NCBI GenBank assembly: GCA_025359445.1
Contig: JANYGB010000019.1
Span: 1-64,000 of the forward strand
DNA: 64,000 nt
Reading direction: 5' to 3'
Source: Sphingomonadaceae bacterium
GTDB taxonomy: Bacteria; Pseudomonadota; Alphaproteobacteria; Sphingomonadales; Sphingomonadaceae
Both the position numbers and the translations under genes were made by a program. Position 1 is the stretch's first letter; each line of letters starts with the position of its first letter. The notes under the pieces were generated by a model. That model worked only from the letters and a program-made list of their open reading frames with translations. It was not told where the DNA came from and did not search any database. This document shows positions 8,212 to 17,207 of this stretch, in pieces.

Positions 8212-8879
8212 CCGAGCCCCTTCCCGGTGGCGAGGGGTTGGGGTGGGGGATCCATGCCGGCGTCGAGCCCCCATCCCCGGCCCTTGCCCGACGGGGAAGG
8301 GGGAAAGTCCCGCAAGTCGAGGATCTGAGCGCCGGGCAGGGCGAGTGGCTGGTGTGAGGCAACCAACACAACGCCGCCCGCCGCGCGCTTCTTTGCAATC
8401 AAGCTCTCGACCAGCCCCGCGCCGTCGCTGTCGAGGCCGTTAAGCGGTTCATCGAGCAGCCAGTGATCCGCGCCTTGCCCGATCAACCGCGCGAGCCCGG
8501 CGCGCTTGCGCTGGCCGGTGGAGAGGAACCGCACCGGGATGTCGTTCAACCGGGCCAGCCCCAGCCGTTCGAGCGGCACTGCCGCCGCATGGTCAAGCTT
8601 GGTCCAGAACGCGAGCGCTTCGCCGAGCGGCAGATGTTCGTCCAGCGCAGGCCGTCCATCGAGATAACCGCAGGTGCCTTGCCACACGATCGCTCCGCTG
8701 GGCGGGGTGGGCCGCAACAACCCAGCGAGCAGCCGCAGCAACGAAGTCTTGCCGGTGCCGTTCGGCCCGACCAGATGCAGCGCCGCGCCCGGCGCAGCGC
8801 GCAGGCTCAGCGCGCCGAACAGGAAGCGATCCCCCCGGCGGCAAAAAAGTTCGGTCGCAGTCAGGCCGCCAGCTTGCAT
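8208..8879 (-). CDS. ccmA: Heme exporter ATPase CcmA with a repeat-encoded C-terminus
   Basis: ATPase of the cytochrome c maturation ABC complex. 223 aa with Walker [10 protein letters not shown], the signature-loop region [14 protein letters not shown] and Walker B HWLLDEP followed by the SHQ switch (VASHQPLAL). The normal end of the protein is about LDLRDF (residues 187-192). The remaining about 31 residues ([20 protein letters not shown] onward) are translated from the family A repeat at 8216-8303. The 4-base overlap with ccmB is still kept. ATG at 8877-8879. The tail is Gly/Pro-rich and probably disordered. Confidence 0.93.
   Translation of the reverse strand: MQAGGLTATELFCRRGDRFLFGALSLRAAPGAALHLVGPNGTGKTSLLRLLAGLLRPTPPSGAIVWQGTCGYLDGRPALDEHLPLGEALAFWTKLDHAAAVPLERLGLARLNDIPVRFLSTGQRKRAGLARLIGQGADHWLLDEPLNGLDSDGAGLVESLIAKKRAAGGVVLVASHQPLALPGAQILDLRDFPPSPSGKGRGWGLDAGMDPPPQPLATGKGLG
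8216..8303. repeat. Family A palindromic repeat inside the ccmA 3' end
   Basis: Same layout as the 2955-3045 copy: left hairpin CCCCTTCCCGGTGGCGAGGGG, inner GTTGGGGTGGGGG and CCCCCATCC, right hairpin CCCTTGCCC-GACGG-GGAAGGG. It is read through by ccmA without a stop, ends immediately before the ccmB start codon, and supplies its ribosome-binding site. Confidence 0.8.
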
Positions 8880-8938
8880 GGGAGATGCGGATAAGGGAAA
8901 GCTGCCCGCGTGCCAAGGAGCCTGCCAAGGAGAGCGCT

Positions 8939-9229
8939 ATGTCCGTCACCCGCCTCGATTCTGCTGCCACCCAGGCCTTGTTGGCGGAACTGCCCGGCTG
9001 GAGCCTGCGCGGGGACGGCAAGGCGATCAGCCGCAGCTTCAAGTTCGCGGACTTCAACGAAGCGTTCGGGTTCATGACCCGCGTCGCGCTTTATGCCGAC
9101 AAGCACGATCATCACCCAGAATGGTCGAACGTTTACAATCGCGTCGAGATTACCCTGACCACGCACGACGCGGATGGCCTGTCCGCCCGCGATGCCGCGA
9201 TGGCGCGGGCCATCGCGGCGATGTTGTGA
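8939..9229 (+). CDS. phhB: 4a-hydroxytetrahydrobiopterin dehydratase (pterin-4a-carbinolamine dehydratase)
   Basis: Recycles the pterin cofactor by dehydrating the 4a-carbinolamine; it partners phenylalanine hydroxylase in some bacteria and has moonlighting roles in others. 96 aa. The active-site set is DKHDHHPEW (His58, His59, Pro60) and His76 in ITLTTHD, as in the PCD family. Start ATG at 8939 has AAGGAG just upstream. No phenylalanine hydroxylase gene is in the window. Its stop overlaps the DUF1697 GTG start by 4 bases. Confidence 0.92.
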   Translation: MSVTRLDSAATQALLAELPGWSLRGDGKAISRSFKFADFNEAFGFMTRVALYADKHDHHPEWSNVYNRVEITLTTHDADGLSARDAAMARAIAAML

Positions 9230-9729
9230 GCGGCTGGGCGGCCTTGCTCCGCGCAGTCAACGTCGGCGGCACCGGCAAGCTGCCGATGGCCGAGCTCAAG
9301 GCGCTGTGTGAAGCTCAGGGACTGGAGCGGGTCCAGACCTATATCGCCAGCGGCAACGTGGTGTTCGAATCCAGTCGCAGCGAGGCTGAACTGCAACAGG
9401 CAATCGATGCGGCGCTGGCCAGACAATACGGCAAACCGCTCGGCGTAATGGTCCGTAGCGCGGCCGAACTGGCTGGCCTTGTCGCACGCAACCCCTGGCC
9501 CGATCGCCCCGGAAACCGAGTCGTTGCGATCTTCATCGACGGGCCGCTGTCGCTTGACGGCATGACGGGGCAGCGCGGCGAAATTGTCGCGCTGGGCAGC
9601 CGCGCGATCTACGTCGATTACCACGACGGCATGGCCGACACCCGGCTGCGCATCCCGGCGGCGAAGCTGGGCACCGCGCGTAACATGAATACTGTTACGA
9701 AGCTGGCGGCGATGACCGCTGCGCTTTAG
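9226..9729 (+). CDS. DUF1697 domain protein
   Basis: 167 aa, starting with GTG at 9226 in a GTGA overlap with phhB. The N-terminus [20 protein letters not shown] and the [11 protein letters not shown] block are diagnostic of DUF1697. The C-terminal half has the [12 protein letters not shown] ending. The family is widespread, structurally characterised and functionally unknown. Its 3' end overlaps the convergent SDR gene by 4 bases, so little room is left for a terminator between them. Confidence 0.9.
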   Translation: MSGWAALLRAVNVGGTGKLPMAELKALCEAQGLERVQTYIASGNVVFESSRSEAELQQAIDAALARQYGKPLGVMVRSAAELAGLVARNPWPDRPGNRVVAIFIDGPLSLDGMTGQRGEIVALGSRAIYVDYHDGMADTRLRIPAAKLGTARNMNTVTKLAAMTAAL

Positions 9730-10529
9730 TGCTCGGGTCCGGACAAGGTCGTCCGGCTCATCGTCCGCAGCCGACCGGGTAGCCAGCGAGCGGCAAAGGC
9801 CAGGCGGCGCGCGGTTTTGCCCACCAGGGTATGGAGCTTTTCGCCGTGCACCGCCGCCCACGCCGCGTCGGCCACATCACTTACCGGTGAAATTTCCAAT
9901 CCGGCTTCGGTGACCCGCCCGCGAATATCCTCGTTGCTGGTTTGATTGGGGGCATGATCGAGCAACGGGGTATCGATGAAGGCTGGCATCAGGTCGCGCA
10001 CCATGATCCCGTCGGCGTGCCATTCGGCATCAAGGCTTTCAGTGATTGCCCGCACCCCGAACTTGGTCGCCGCGTAAATCGAGGTATTGGCTGCCCCGTA
10101 AATCCCCGCCGCGCTGGCGGTGTTGAGCAGGCACGATCCCGGCGCGCTCGCCTTGAGCCACGGATGCGCGGCCTGCGCGCCGAAGATCACGCCCTTGAGG
10201 TTAATATCAAGGCAGCGCTCGATTTCGGCCACGCTGTGTTCGATGATCTGCCCGCCGAGCGGAATTCCGGCATTGTTGAACACCACGGCGATCCGCCCGC
10301 CGGATGCTGCGGCACAGGCGGCCAGCGCGGTGTCCCACGCGGCGCGGTCCCGCACATCGAGTTTGTGGATGGAGCTTGCCCCGGCAGGCAGCAGCGCCGC
10401 TGTGCCGCGCATCCCCGCCTCATCGATATCCGCCAGACCGACAAACCAACCCTCACCAGCAAACTTCTGCGCCACTGCCCGCCCGATCCCCGATCCGCCG
10501 CCGGTGATGAAAATGGTTTTGCGTGTCAC
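9726..10529 (-). CDS. Short-chain dehydrogenase/reductase
   Basis: 267 aa classical SDR with NAD(P)-binding TGGGSGIG (residues 9-16), NNAG (85-88), Ser139, and the catalytic Tyr152/Lys156 in YAATK. Asp37 in LADIDEAG suggests NAD preference. The C-terminal tail is basic and could touch the membrane. The substrate cannot be told from sequence. It is transcribed away from the DUF1697 gene (convergent ends overlap). The 5' side opens onto a 350-base stretch without a convincing gene. Confidence 0.9.
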   Translation of the reverse strand: MTRKTIFITGGGSGIGRAVAQKFAGEGWFVGLADIDEAGMRGTAALLPAGASSIHKLDVRDRAAWDTALAACAAASGGRIAVVFNNAGIPLGGQIIEHSVAEIERCLDINLKGVIFGAQAAHPWLKASAPGSCLLNTASAAGIYGAANTSIYAATKFGVRAITESLDAEWHADGIMVRDLMPAFIDTPLLDHAPNQTSNEDIRGRVTEAGLEISPVSDVADAAWAAVHGEKLHTLVGKTARRLAFAARWLPGRLRTMSRTTLSGPEH

Positions 10530-10574
10530 GATAGGTGCCCTCCCGAATCGCGCTTACACGCTTGTCAGCAAGGC

Positions 10575-10709
10575 TTACAGCGCCGGGTTGTTATAGCAAT
10601 GCCAGTGCTCGGCAGTAAATCGTCGCAATTCCGTGGTCGTTTGTCCTACATCGACGCGGACTGCTAAAGCGAGATGCGCTAGATCCGATCCGTTGGGATA
10701 TTGCGGCAT
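10575..10709 (-). pseudogene. Short reading frame ending like an AlkA glycosylase, possible remnant
   Basis: A 44-aa frame whose last nine residues, WHCYNNPAL, are identical to the end of the AlkA-like protein at 17208-17825. The DNA shares the 17 bases TTGTTATAGCAATGCCA at 10588-10604. Upstream residues (MPQYPNGSDLAHLALAVRVD) do not look like a glycosylase to me. It may be a scrap of a second copy left by a deletion or recombination, or an unrelated short gene. The rest of the gap 10530-10880 holds nothing I can name. Confidence 0.3.
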
Positions 10710-10879
10710 TTCGCGCCACGTTTGCAGCGGCTCTTTGAAATTGCAGGAACACCGTGCCTTGGATTGGGCTATCTAAAGTCACCCAGCCGACCGGCTCTAA
10801 AAAGCGCCAAGTGTCGCCTTTTGTGACCTAACCAATTGCATATGCTTAGAAAAACAGGGTTACACGGTGTAACCCACTG

Positions 10880-11161
10880 TCACCCCACGTTGAGGCTAAT
10901 CGATTGGATTGGATGAAATGGGGGGCGACGCCGGGTGACACTGGCCAGGCTGCGGAGCTGCGCCAGAACCGCCACGTGTTCGGCATGGCTTGGCAAAAGC
11001 AATTGTTTTGTCATGTACAGCGCCAGCAGCGCGGACATCCCGTAATAGGAAAACCGCTCCCACAGTTCGGTGAAGGCGAGGTAGCCGAGCCCGCGCGGGT
11101 GACCGAAGAACGCACGGTCATTGTTCAACACGGACAGGACCGGCGGGGCGATTGCAGCCAT
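10880..11161 (-). pseudogene. POT-family peptide transporter, N-terminal fragment
   Basis: ATG at 11159-11161, one base after the upstream MFS stop. The first about 70 residues contain [20 protein letters not shown] and [19 protein letters not shown], the hallmark first helix of proton-dependent oligopeptide transporters (PTR2/DtpA-like). Homology stops after about VAVLAQLR, followed by a short unrelated tail and a stop. Full proteins have about 12-14 helices and 450-500 residues, so more than 80% is missing. It looks like the last gene of the 14714-to-11161 operon, lost by deletion. Confidence 0.75.
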
Positions 11162-11162
11162 C

Positions 11163-12506
11163 TCAATATCCTGCGTTGGTAGCAAGGACGACCCGCCGCA
11201 GCCGGTTCCGGCGCATGAACAGGACCAGCCCAAGCGGAACTAGCAGGATGATCGGGATCGCGCTCAGGGCCAGCTGGAAGCTGCCGGTCGCGGTGGCGGC
11301 ATAGCCCCACAGCACTGGCCCCAGGAAGTTGCCTGCCTGCGCGATCGTGTTGATCGCGGCGAAACCAACCGCGCGCGTTGCTGGGTGCAGTTGGGTGCTG
11401 GCGGCCGGCATGGTGAGTGGCCCGACGACAGTACCGGCCGCGTTGAACAGGCAATATGCGGCGAGCATCGCGAAGGTAGCCACTCCGGCTGGGGCGTGGA
11501 AGGCCCAGGCCATGCCGATCGAGCCAAATAGGGTCAGCGCGATCATTGCCGCAATATGCAGGTGCGGCGCGCGGCGAAGATCCGAATGCCAGCACACCAG
11601 AAGCATCAACAACACGGTTGGGATATTGGCCAGAGCGGCCGCAAAGCCGACGGTGCCGAGCGACCAGCCAGAAACCTGCATCAACAGTTTGGGGGTCGAA
11701 TAGGTCAGGGCATTGCCGCACATGAACACCAGCGCACAGGTCAGGCCGATGCCCAGCACCACCGGGTTCGCCAGAGTGCGCCAGAAATCATGCTCCACTG
11801 CGCCGGAAGCCGCGTGATCGGCGGCGTGATGGTGCAGCAACCAGTCCTTTTCCGCCGCTGAGAGCCAGGTCGTGGTTTCAATCCGTTCGGGCAGGAACAA
11901 CAGCAGCATGGCCGAGACGACCAGCGCCGGGATGGATTCGACCAGCAACATCCATTGCCACCCGGCCACGCCAATTGTCCCGTCAAGGCTCATCAACAGG
12001 CCCGCGATGCTGCCCATCATCATGAAGCTAATCGGATTGGCGATGTAAAAGCGGCTGACCGCGCGGCACAGCCACACCGAGGGAAACCACTGCGAAAGAT
12101 ACAGCAGAACGCCTGGGTAAAATCCGGCCTCGGCCATCCCGAGCAGGAAGCGCATGATGTAGAACTGCGCCGGGGTCTGGACGAAGGCCATCAGTCCTGA
12201 AATCAGCCCCCAGGTGAGCATGATCCGCGCGATCCAGCGACGCGCACCAAACCGGACCATCATCAGATTGGACGGAATCTCGAACAGCGAATAACCGACG
12301 AAGAACACGCCCGCGCCAAAACCATAGACCGCCGCGCTGAATCCCAGGCTGGCGTTCATCTGGACCGAGGCATAAGAGATATTCGCCCGGTCCATCACTG
12401 CGACCAGATAACTCAGGAAAATCAGCGGCAGGATCCGCCAGCTGAGCTTGGCGATAACGCGGCGTTCGATTGAGCGAGCGGCTGATGCTGGGCTTGTCTG
12501 GGCCAT
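11163..12506 (-). CDS. MFS transporter, anion:cation symporter (ACS) type
   Basis: 447 aa with 12 predicted helices. The N-terminal helix [20 protein letters not shown], the motif [17 protein letters not shown] and the [15 protein letters not shown] segment are typical of the ACS subfamily, which imports organic anions such as aromatic acids, hexuronates and phthalates. Substrate is unknown. A TTG start is possible at 12516-12518, but ATG at 12504-12506 gives [16 protein letters not shown] and no overlap with the preceding gene, so it is preferred. It belongs to the accessory operon that starts at 14714. Confidence 0.88.
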   Translation of the reverse strand: MAQTSPASAARSIERRVIAKLSWRILPLIFLSYLVAVMDRANISYASVQMNASLGFSAAVYGFGAGVFFVGYSLFEIPSNLMMVRFGARRWIARIMLTWGLISGLMAFVQTPAQFYIMRFLLGMAEAGFYPGVLLYLSQWFPSVWLCRAVSRFYIANPISFMMMGSIAGLLMSLDGTIGVAGWQWMLLVESIPALVVSAMLLLFLPERIETTTWLSAAEKDWLLHHHAADHAASGAVEHDFWRTLANPVVLGIGLTCALVFMCGNALTYSTPKLLMQVSGWSLGTVGFAAALANIPTVLLMLLVCWHSDLRRAPHLHIAAMIALTLFGSIGMAWAFHAPAGVATFAMLAAYCLFNAAGTVVGPLTMPAASTQLHPATRAVGFAAINTIAQAGNFLGPVLWGYAATATGSFQLALSAIPIILLVPLGLVLFMRRNRLRRVVLATNAGY

Positions 12507-12507
12507 C

Positions 12508-13803
12508 TCAGCGACCAACCTTCGCGGCGAAGGCGAACCCGGCCGCGATCAGGCTGCTCACGATCATCGCGATGTACATGGCGGGTATCCCGCCCATACT
12601 GTCAAGCCAGCCGAGCGCAGCCGAAGCCACTGACCGTCCCAAGTTCATCAGCGCCATGAACACAGCGAATTGCGTGGCGGCAATCGCTGGAGAGCATAGC
12701 CGCATGGCCAATGCGCCCGAAGTGACCGCCCTGAAGACGGACAGTGCCGTGAATGCAAAAATTGCAGTGATGAACAACACCGGATTGGACCATTGCGCCT
12801 GCATCGCGAACATCGCGCACGCGAACGCAGCAGTTAGCAGCGCGCAAGCGATGAACATGCGCCGTGCGCCCCAGCGCCCCGCAATGACCCCGAACACCAG
12901 CCCACCGGCCACCCCGGCGACCAGGCTGGCCTGTCCGCCCCAGCCGCTGTAAATGTTCTTTTCCCAACCGAGTACGTTGGCTGCGAACAACGGTGCTAGC
13001 CCCAGAAAAATTCCCCAACCCGCTTGCGATGCGACAAACGAGGGAACCAGGAGCAATGTCTGGCGCGTGAACATCGCGCTCAAAAGGTTGCGCAGGATCG
13101 GACCGAACGCACCGAGATGGAGCGCAAGGTTGCGCTGGGATGCCGCACCGCTGGTCCACGGCAACAACCGTTCGCCGTCGCGTTCGCGCACGATCAGCAC
13201 CAGAATCAGGATGGCTGCGATAATCGCCGCCAGCGCCAGTGCTGCTGCCGGAAGACCGACATAGGCGATCAGATAACCGCTGGCTGCGGCCGCCACCGCC
13301 GTGCCGATGGCTTGACCGCCGAACATGTAACCGTTGACCTGCTCGATCTCATCGGCTGGCAGAATATCGACCGCCAGCCCGTCAACCGCCACGTCTTGCA
13401 CCGCAGAGAACAGACCGAGGGCGAATGCAAAGGCAGAGATAACGCTGATCTGGCTCGCGCCGGGATTAACCACAGCCATCGCCACCAAAGCAGCGACCAG
13501 ACCGGACTGTCCGATGATGATCCAGGGCCTCCTGCGCCCCATGGCGAGGAAGGCATAACGATCCATCAGCAGGCCGTAAGGCAGCTTGAACGTCCACGGC
13601 AGGATGATCATCGCCAGAACGCCGCCGATAGCGGCCGCCGAAGCGCCTTTTTGCGCAAGCCAGGCGAGCAACGAGTAATCGATCAGGCCAAATGGTACGC
13701 CTTGCGCGAAATAGAGCAGGAACAGCGTCGCAAAGCGCAGGTTGCGATGCTCGCTCAGCGCAAATGAGCGCGGGGCGGGTGGCGCAAAGGTGGCGTCAAG
13801 CAT
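12508..13803 (-). CDS. MFS transporter, AmpG/PAT-like
   Basis: 431 aa, about 12 helices. The N-terminal LFLLYFAQGVPFGLIDYSL, the LPYGLLMDRYAFLAMGRRRP loop and AVQDVAVDGLAVDIL are characteristic of the AmpG/acetyl-CoA transporter (PAT) group, which imports anhydromuropeptides or related molecules. It is not ampG itself for certain. ATG at 13801-13803 is preceded by GAGGAG and overlaps the SnoaL-like gene by 8 bases; a GTG further upstream is less likely. Two transporters of different MFS groups side by side in one operon is notable. Confidence 0.85.
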   Translation of the reverse strand: MLDATFAPPAPRSFALSEHRNLRFATLFLLYFAQGVPFGLIDYSLLAWLAQKGASAAAIGGVLAMIILPWTFKLPYGLLMDRYAFLAMGRRRPWIIIGQSGLVAALVAMAVVNPGASQISVISAFAFALGLFSAVQDVAVDGLAVDILPADEIEQVNGYMFGGQAIGTAVAAAASGYLIAYVGLPAAALALAAIIAAILILVLIVRERDGERLLPWTSGAASQRNLALHLGAFGPILRNLLSAMFTRQTLLLVPSFVASQAGWGIFLGLAPLFAANVLGWEKNIYSGWGGQASLVAGVAGGLVFGVIAGRWGARRMFIACALLTAAFACAMFAMQAQWSNPVLFITAIFAFTALSVFRAVTSGALAMRLCSPAIAATQFAVFMALMNLGRSVASAALGWLDSMGGIPAMYIAMIVSSLIAAGFAFAAKVGR

Positions 13804-14179
13804 AGAAATATCGCTCCTCAGCGATCTGGCCACCGCGCACGGTGTAAAGGGCTATTTCGGTGAAGGGCTGGCCAAGGCTGCCCGCTGGGTCGGTGATCAC
13901 GAGATCGAGGAACAAGGCGAACTGGTCGCCGGTAACGAACGGGCCGTCGATGCTGATTTCGTCGATGCCGATGTCCTCGATTGAGGCTGCGCCAAAGCGG
14001 GCGGCGCATTTGCTGCGCAGCGCGGCGATACCCGAAACCGCTCCGCCAATTCCGTCCGGCAAGTCCGCCGGTTCGGTGCTGGTTACGTCAGAGGACCAAT
14101 ACTGCTCGCCTGCCGCCGCGAATTGTCCGGCGCGCAGCAGCGCGGTAAAGTCGCGGGCGACCTCGTGGATAGTTTGCAT
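13796..14179 (-). CDS. SnoaL-like / NTF2-fold protein
   Basis: 127 aa. A small alpha+beta cone-barrel protein with the pattern of the SnoaL-like family: N-terminal helix pair MQTIHEVARDFTALLRAG, YWSSDVTSTEP, the central GIAALRSKCAARFG helix, and alternating strands ending TVRGGQIAEERYFYA. Such proteins may be isomerases, hydrolases or ligand binders; no catalytic assignment is possible here. It is the second gene of the operon, 88 bases after the secreted small protein. Confidence 0.75.
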   Translation of the reverse strand: MQTIHEVARDFTALLRAGQFAAAGEQYWSSDVTSTEPADLPDGIGGAVSGIAALRSKCAARFGAASIEDIGIDEISIDGPFVTGDQFALFLDLVITDPAGSLGQPFTEIALYTVRGGQIAEERYFYA

Positions 14180-14267
14180 GGCTGGTTCCCGGTCCCGGGC
14201 TGACGCCGAAGGTTTGGCAGGCGGCGCACAGTTGCGCGCCGCCTGCCATGATCCTGAAGAGGGTCGC

Positions 14268-14714
14268 TTACTTCAGAATCAATTCCTGATATTCGACCGA
14301 GCCTTGCTGCTCCCGCATCGGGCCTCGTGCGGCGCTGGCGGCGGCTTGCTTGCGATCGTCGGAGGCGAGGTACGCGTTCATCTTGTCGTTGAACGCATCC
14401 TGCTGGGCAGTCGTCATATAGTCCTTGGTTTCGATCAGCAGGATCAAGTCAGGCTCATCCTTGCGGGCGTTGTTGACCGACAGGACATGATAGCTGAGCA
14501 CCACGCCTTCCTTCTTGCCGAATTCCTGTACCCGCTTCCACTGACCGCCCAGGAAGTCCATGTAGTTGTCGAACTGCCCCGGCATCACCTTGATCCGCGA
14601 TGCGGTCCACACCGAGCCGGGCTTATAGCTGCGCTCTTGAGTCATGGCGGGCCCCGCCATCGCCATGGTTGCCGCGAGGACGGTTGTGGTCAGGATCGAT
14701 TTGAAGTTCATCAT
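14268..14714 (-). CDS. Secreted small protein of unknown function, first gene of accessory operon
   Basis: 148 aa. An N-terminal signal peptide (MMNFKSILTTTVLAATMAMA, then GPAMTQ) is followed by a soluble domain with SVWTASRIKVMPGQFDNYMD and repeated alpha/beta pattern. It could be a dimeric ferredoxin-like fold (NIPSNAP/EthD-like), but that is only a guess. AGGGGAG lies about 8 bases before ATG 14712-14714, a good ribosome-binding site. The protein would act in the periplasm. The 230-base upstream region carries the GCGTCA cluster described separately. Confidence 0.6.
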   Translation of the reverse strand: MMNFKSILTTTVLAATMAMAGPAMTQERSYKPGSVWTASRIKVMPGQFDNYMDFLGGQWKRVQEFGKKEGVVLSYHVLSVNNARKDEPDLILLIETKDYMTTAQQDAFNDKMNAYLASDDRKQAAASAARGPMREQQGSVEYQELILK

Positions 14715-14847
14715 GGTCTTCACTCCCCTTTGTCGCCTCACCTGAGACGCTTGCTGAAAATCGACGCTTACCGGATCAGGTCAGGCAATAGCTGGCGCAG
14801 GCACAGCTCTCCCGCTGGCGAACCGGGTAATTACCGGCCTGCCTGAA

Positions 14848-14935
14848 GCGTCAAAAATGTCTGCGATCCCCGGCCCGGATAGTGCGACGCCGTAGCGTCA
14901 GGCGTCAATCCGCCCAACCGTCAATAAAGCGTCAA
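14848..14935. promoter_or_regulatory. Cluster of GCGTCA heptamer direct repeats, candidate operator
   Basis: Copies on the plus strand are GCGTCAA at 14848, GCGTCAG at 14895, GCGTCAA at 14902, CCGTCAA at 14918 and GCGTCAA at 14929. Two inverted AAGCGTC copies lie nearer the gene at 14746-14752 and 14763-14769. The region lies between the regulator stop (14949) and the operon start (14714). SARP-type wHTH proteins bind heptameric direct repeats, so this could be the operator for the adjacent regulator. Inference only. Confidence 0.4.
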
Positions 14936-14948
14936 TAGTGCAGCAATT

Positions 14949-17057
14949 TTACGTGTCGGACCGATTGTCCGGCGGCGGCGGCAGCAGGTCGGGCCAGCCG
15001 TACTTTTCCCAGGCCGCAGTCATCCCGATCCGCCGGGCAAAGGCGATGAATTCGCTATGCTGCCAGATCTGCCGGATCGGTTCGATGTTGGCCCACAGCG
15101 GCACCAGCGCGATCAGATTTGAAGGGCTGATACTGTGTCCGATCGTCTTGAACACCAGGTCTGCATGACCGGTCAGTACGGCAGGGCCGCTAATCGTGAG
15201 ATCGGATTTATCGGCCAGGACAGCAAACAGCATTTCAAGCACTTGCCAGTACGCCTGGCGATCTTCCAGGCTGCCACCGCAAATCGCCGCGGCTGCCATC
15301 TGCCAATAGGCGTCCATCGCTTCGGGGGTCTGAACCCCGATCCCGACCGGAGGCAGTAGGATACTGTTCATCATCTGCTGGGTCAGCAAATATTGCCTGA
15401 TCGCCAGATCGCGAGCGCCGAGTGCTGCCGATGTCACTGCCAGCAAGGTGGACGGCATGCCAAGATCGACCATCCGCCTGCCGGAATCGTTGGCTGCTGC
15501 GAGTTCCCCTGCGCAAAATTGCACCCCGCACAACAGCGCATATTTTCGCCCATCCGCAGGATCTTGGTCCAGCGCCGCACTGATCAACGGCACGGCATCG
15601 CGCGTCCGGCCGATGAAGATCAGGAATGACGCGAGACGCATGGTCACCGCCGGATTGCTCGGTTCAAGGCGGTACGCCTGATAAGCATAATCCAGCGCGC
15701 CAACGAAATTGAACCGGGTCAATTCATACAAGCCGAGCAGTGAATAGGGATAGGCCAGTCCCGGTGACAAGGCGATGGCCCGCTCCGCACATTCGGCCAT
15801 CCGCGCAGCCTCGCCATTGCGGTCCAAGCACTGCGTATAGACCGACACCAGCTGGTGTGCCTCGGCCAGCGCGACCCAGCATTCCGCGAAGTCCGGGTCG
15901 AGTGCCAGGGCCTGTTCGAATAGCGTGACCGCCGTATCCAGAACACCATCGCCAAAGCGCCGCGCGCATAGCGCCTGGCCCTGCAAATATAACTCATAGG
16001 CCGCCTTGCTGTGCGTCATCCCGCGCACCCGCGGCAATTCCATGGTAATACCAAGCGCACTGCCGATCGCTGCGGTGATCGCCTGCGCGACCTGCTCCTG
16101 AAAGGCGAAGACATCGTCCAGCGTACCGTCAAAGCGGGCGGCCCACAGCTCCACTCCCGTTTCGCCAGAAATCAGGTGTGCATGAATGCGGACCCGGCCG
16201 TCCTGGCGCTGAACCGATCCTTCGATCAGATGCAAGACGCCCAGTTCTGCCGCAATCTGCGCAGGCGACAAGCTGCTGCCACGGTAATGGAATGACGACG
16301 TTCGCCCCGCCACCATCAGCTGCGGCACCTGGCCCATCGCCGTAATCAGCTCATCGACCATCCCATCGGCAAAGTAGTCCGGCCCTTCGTGCGCGCCGAC
16401 CGACTGGAACGGCAGGACCGCGATCCGCGTTTTGACTGGAGCCCGTGCCAGCGCGGCCGCCGGCTTGCGCAGCGCCAGTAATTTGCACAATTCCTGCGCC
16501 GCGGTGCTGTCCGTCTTTTGAAGTTCGACCAAGCCGCGCTCGACTACGTCGTTGAGCCGCTTCTCGGCATCGCTGCTGCGCCGCGCAATCCATTGATTGA
16601 ACGTATCGCCAAAGTCCATTTGATCGAGGATCGGCTGTGTCCCGATCGCGGCGAGACGGGCTGTCGCTGCGGTATGATCTGCGTCTGCAAACGCTTGTTC
16701 GAGGGCATCGAGGTCGGTGGTAATCGCGCCTGAGCGCAACCCGATGCCGGACCGCGTGGCGACCAGAAAGTCCGGCCCGAAAACTGCGAGCAGCTTCCCC
16801 AACTCCAGCAAGCACTGGCGCAAACTGGCCTTGGCGTGAGCTTCAAACCTGCCGGCCCACAAAACCTTGCTGACAAAATCGCGATCGAGCACTTCGCTAT
16901 CAACGAGGCACAGCATCGCCAGCAATGCCCGGGCGCGGCGGTTTGAGATGACTATTTCGGAACCGTCTGCCGCGCAAAGCCGAAACCGGCCAAACAGCGT
17001 TGCAGAAGGGGAAGTGCAGGCCCGGCCTGACGATTGCACCGGATCGGCCTGCTTCAT
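14949..17057 (-). CDS. BTAD/SARP-like winged-helix regulator with FlgO/TolB-like and TPR domains
   Basis: 702 aa. Residues about 20-95 form a winged-helix DNA-binding domain with bacterial transcriptional activator (BTAD) features: LFGRFRL, RRARALLAMLCL and AKASLRQCLLELGKLL. Residues about 211-330 (RIAVLPFQSV, PDYFADGMVDELITAMGQ, HLIEGSVQRQDGRVRIHAHL) match the FlgO/TolB N-terminal-like domain common in such regulators. The C-terminal half is TPR repeats. No membrane helix is seen. ATG 17055-17057 is chosen; an upstream ATG at 17151-17153 lacks a ribosome site. It probably controls the transporter operon directly downstream on the same strand. Confidence 0.82.
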   Translation of the reverse strand: MKQADPVQSSGRACTSPSATLFGRFRLCAADGSEIVISNRRARALLAMLCLVDSEVLDRDFVSKVLWAGRFEAHAKASLRQCLLELGKLLAVFGPDFLVATRSGIGLRSGAITTDLDALEQAFADADHTAATARLAAIGTQPILDQMDFGDTFNQWIARRSSDAEKRLNDVVERGLVELQKTDSTAAQELCKLLALRKPAAALARAPVKTRIAVLPFQSVGAHEGPDYFADGMVDELITAMGQVPQLMVAGRTSSFHYRGSSLSPAQIAAELGVLHLIEGSVQRQDGRVRIHAHLISGETGVELWAARFDGTLDDVFAFQEQVAQAITAAIGSALGITMELPRVRGMTHSKAAYELYLQGQALCARRFGDGVLDTAVTLFEQALALDPDFAECWVALAEAHQLVSVYTQCLDRNGEAARMAECAERAIALSPGLAYPYSLLGLYELTRFNFVGALDYAYQAYRLEPSNPAVTMRLASFLIFIGRTRDAVPLISAALDQDPADGRKYALLCGVQFCAGELAAANDSGRRMVDLGMPSTLLAVTSAALGARDLAIRQYLLTQQMMNSILLPPVGIGVQTPEAMDAYWQMAAAAICGGSLEDRQAYWQVLEMLFAVLADKSDLTISGPAVLTGHADLVFKTIGHSISPSNLIALVPLWANIEPIRQIWQHSEFIAFARRIGMTAAWEKYGWPDLLPPPPDNRSDT

Positions 17058-17207
17058 GTTCGCTCGTTCCCCAACCCGCGCAATGTTATCTAGCGCAACC
17101 AGCCCGCAGCACAAACCGACAATTGGTAGTACGCGCGGGTGCTGCATAAACATGCGTGCCGCGAGCCGGACAACTTGCGCGAGGGTGACTGCCGCCCGAT
17201 TTCAGCC

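Noticed and set aside
11161..17057. Reading the accessory region as a defence island
   Set aside because: Genes are transporters, a small-molecule-fold protein and a metabolic-type regulator; no nuclease, toxin or ATPase effector is present.
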